DNA from: Lotus japonicus
Lineage: Eukaryota > Streptophyta > Magnoliopsida > Fabales > Fabaceae
Length of the DNA: 64,000 nucleotides
NCBI RefSeq assembly: GCF_012489685.1
Contig: NC_080044.1
Span: 56,163,507 to 56,227,506, forward strand
Direction: 5' to 3'
Position numbers and translations under genes: made by a program. Positions within the stretch are counted from its first letter, which is position 1; each line of letters opens with the position of its first letter. The notes beneath the pieces were generated by a model. The model was given only the letters and a program-made list of their open reading frames with translations, did no database searches and had not been told where the DNA came from. This document shows positions 61,480-64,000 of the stretch, one piece after another.

Positions 61480-62996
61480 TTGAGGCCACACATAGCTAAC
61501 TTAACGAGCTCAAATTTGAAAAAGAACCTAAATGGAGATTCGACTTTTAGGAGGGTCCCGCGATTGCCTGTAGCTGTGACATGCTGCTGCTCAAAAACAG
61601 CAAATTCTCGACACAGTCTGGAACGAAAGGAACACTACCCTGGCTACAATTCGCCAAATTTTAGTCTGATTGAGGCCACACGGAGCTAACTTAACGAGCT
61701 ACAACTTTGAAAAAGAACCTAAATGGAGATTCGACTTTTCCGCAATTGCCGGAAGCTGTGACATGCTGCTGCTCAAAAACATAAAATTCTCAACACGGTC
61801 TGGAATGAAAGGAACACAACCCTTGCTACAAGTCGCAAAATTTCAGTCTGATTGAGGCCACACTGAGCTAACTTAATGAGCTACAACTTTGAAAAAGAAC
61901 CTAAATGGAGATTCGACTTTTAAGAGGGTCCCGCGATTGCCGGAAGCTGTGACACGCTGCTGCTCAAAAACATCGAATTCTCGACATAGTATGGAACGAA
62001 ATGATCACAGCCCTGGCTACAAGTCGTGAAATTTTAGTCTAATTGAGGCCGCACGGAGCTAACTTAATGAGCTACAACTTTGAAAAAGAACCTAAATGGA
62101 GATTTGACTTTTAAGAGGGTCCCGCAATTGCCGGAAGCTGTGACACGCTGCTACTCAAAAACATCGAATTCTCGACATAGTCTGGAACGAAAGGATCACA
62201 GCCCTTGCTACAAGTCGCGAAATTTTAGTCTGATTGAGGCCGCACGGAGCTAACTTAACGAGCTACAACTTTGAAAAAGAACCTCAATGGAGATTCTACT
62301 TTTAGGAGGGTCCCGCGATTGCCGGAAGCTGTGACATGCTGTTGCTCAAAAACATCAAATTCCCGACACAGTCTGGAACGAAAGGATCACAAAACTGGCT
62401 ACAATTCGCAAATTTCAGTCTGATTGAGGCCACACTGAGCTAGCTTAACGAGCTATATCTTTGAAAAAGAACTTAAATGGAGATTCGACTTTTAGGAAGG
62501 TCCCGCGATTGCCGGAAGCTGTGACATGGTGCTGCTAAAAAATATCAAATTCTCAACACAGTCTGGAAGGAAAGGATCACATCCCTTGCTACAAGTCGCA
62601 AAATTTCAGTCTGATTGAGGCCACACATAGCTAACTTAACGAGCTACAAATTTGAAACAGAACTTTTATGGAGATTCGACTTTTAAGAGGGTCCCGCGAT
62701 TGCCGGAAGCTGTGACATGCTGCTGCTCAAAAACATCAAATTCTCGACACAGTCTGGAACGAAAGGATCACAACCCTGGCTACAATTCGCCAAATTTCAG
62801 TCTGATTGAGGCCACACGGAGCTAACTTAACGAGCTATATCTTTGGAAAAGAACTTAAATGGAGATTCGACTTTTAGGAGGGTCCCGCGATTGCCGGAAG
62901 CTGTCACATGGTGCTGCTAAAAAACCTCAAATTCTCGACACAGTCTGGAAGGAAAGGATCACATCCCTTGCTACAAGTCGCAAAATTTCAGTCTGA
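61480..62996 (+). repeat. Satellite 8-mer HOR unit (1517 bp), clearest example
   Basis: Monomers begin at about 61480, 61670, 61855, 62044, 62235, 62424, 62616 and 62808, and the series restarts at 62997. Diagnostic features in order: 'cctgtagctg' with 'aacagcaaatt'; 'cttttccgcaattg' with 'ggtctggaatgaaag'; 'catagtatggaac'; 'gctgctactcaaaa'; 'gctgttgctc' with 'cacaaaactgg'; 'gagctagcttaacg' with 'aggaaggtcccg'; 'gaaacagaactttt'; 'tatctttggaaaag'. The second monomer is ~185 bp because it lacks 9 bp (aggagggtc). Confidence 0.85.
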
Positions 62997-64000
62997 TTGA
63001 GGCCACACATAGCTAACTTAACGAGCTCAAATTTGAAAAAGAACCTAAATGGAGATTCGACTTTTAGGAGGGTCCCGCGATTGCCTGTAGCTGTGACATG
63101 CTGCTGCTCAAAAACAGCAAATTCTCGACACAGTCTGGAACGAAAGGAACACTACCCTGGCTACAATTCGCCAAATTTTAGTCTGATTGAGGCCACACGG
63201 AGCTAACTTAACGAGCTACAACTTTGAAAAAGAACCTAAATGGAGATTCGACTTTTCCGCGATTGCCGGAAGCTGTGACATGCTGCTGCTCAAAAACATA
63301 AAATTCTCAACACGGTCTGGAATGAAAGGAACACAGCCCTTGCTACAAGTTGCAAAATTTCAGTCTGATTGAGGCCACACTGAGCTAACTTAATGAGCTA
63401 CTACTTTGAAAAAGAACCTAAATGGACATTCGACTTTTAAGAGGGTCCCGCGATTGCCAGAAGCTGTGACACGCTGCTGCTCAAAAACATCGAATTCTCG
63501 ACATAGTATGGAACGAAAGGATCACAGCCCTGGCTACAAGTCGCGAAATTTTAGTCTGATTGAGGCCGCACGGAGCTAACTTAACGAGCTACAACTTTGA
63601 AAAAGAACCTCAATGGAGATTCGACTTTTAGGAGGGTCCCGCGATTGCCGGAAGCTGTGACATGCGTTGCTCAAAAACATCAAATTCCCGACACAGTCTG
63701 GAACGAAAGGATCACAAAACTGGCTACAATTCGCAAATTTCAGCCTGATTGAGGCCACACGGAGCTAACTTAAAGAGCTATATCTTTGAAAAAGAACTTA
63801 AATGGAGATTCGACTTTTAGGAGGGTCCCGCGATTGCCGGAAGCTGTGACATGGTCCTGCTAAAAAATATCAAATTCTCAACACAGTCTGGAAGGAAAGG
63901 ATCACATCCCTTGCTACAAGTCGCAAAATTTCAGTCTGATTGAGGCCACACATAGCTAACTTAACGAGCTACAAATTTGAAACGGAACTTTTATGGAGAT

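Larger units (their letters stand above)
46006..64000 (+). repeat. Satellite array, right block with higher-order repeats
   Basis: About 95 forward monomers of ~185-191 bp, the same family and orientation as before the retrotransposon. Units of 7 monomers (1326 bp, e.g. 50675-52000 and 52001-53326) and 8 monomers (1517 bp, e.g. 59963-61479 and 61480-62996) are visible. The array runs to the window edge. No gene or other element is inserted. Confidence 0.97.
57651..64000 (+). repeat. Large satellite duplication, copy 2 (partner 46846-53020)
   Basis: Second copy of the >6-kb block, cut by the window end, so its true length is unknown. It keeps the monomer at ~61855 that copy 1 lacks. Scattered substitutions separate the copies, for example 'ttaacgagctatatc' near 59410 against 'ttaacgaggtatatc' near 48605. 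Confidence 0.82.

Noticed and set aside
1800..63372. Dozens of similar 60-69-codon ORFs in the satellite (peptides beginning with Arg-Pro-His after a TTG start)
   Set aside because: They start at TTG in 'gattgaggcc', not ATG, each falls in one satellite monomer or just past it, and they change frame freely between monomers. They are a by-product of the repeat, not genes.
1773..64000. CENP-B box or telomere repeat within the satellite
   Set aside because: I found no convincing match to the mammalian CENP-B box and no TTTAGGG tracts, so neither centromeric nor telomeric location can be claimed from motifs.

Overview
The window is plant nuclear heterochromatin. It is a long tandem satellite array with monomers of about 185-191 bp, interrupted by one 12.1-kb LTR retrotransposon. 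No cellular gene, rRNA, tRNA gene, CRISPR array or bacterial-style operon is visible. The retrotransposon is Ty1/copia, Sirevirus (SIRE/Maximus) type. Its LTR and coding sequence are rich in TCAGA/TCTGA words, which I associate with legume members of this lineage. A legume (Fabaceae) is therefore my best guess, as inference only: nothing here fixes the species or shows whether the satellite is centromeric, pericentromeric or subtelomeric.

Layout. 1-1672: about nine satellite monomers in reverse orientation. 1673-1772: a 100-N gap. 1773-32265: about 160 forward monomers, organised as 6-, 7- and 8-monomer higher-order repeats (HORs) with further multi-kilobase duplications. 32266-32365: a second 100-N gap whose two sides look like the same ~1.2 kb of DNA assembled twice. 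32366-33870: about eight monomers. 33871-46005: the retrotransposon, minus strand, flanked by a CCGGA target-site duplication. 46006-64000: about 95 forward monomers with 1.33- and 1.52-kb HOR units and a near-repeat at ~10.8-11.0 kb spacing.

Retrotransposon, in its own (minus-strand) direction: 5' LTR (44796-46005), initiator-Met tRNA primer-binding site, gag with a broken N-terminus, pol in another frame (protease, DD35E integrase, in-frame TAA, then reverse transcriptase and RNase H), a 952-codon extra ORF in the env-like position, a noncoding region with three polypurine-tract-like sequences, and the 3' LTR (33950-35159). The LTRs are 1210 bp each with three mismatches, so insertion is recent. 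Nevertheless gag and pol carry lesions, so this copy probably cannot move without help.

The most interesting parts are: (1) a compact apparent gene on the strand opposite to the element (TATA box, 130-codon ORF, AATAAA within ~500 bp), between the extra ORF and the 3' LTR; (2) an extra 79-bp LTR-end plus primer-site fragment at the outer edge of the 3' LTR, inside the target-site duplication, which looks like a recorded reverse-transcription error; (3) the layered HOR structure of the satellite; and (4) two probable assembly artefacts at the N gaps.
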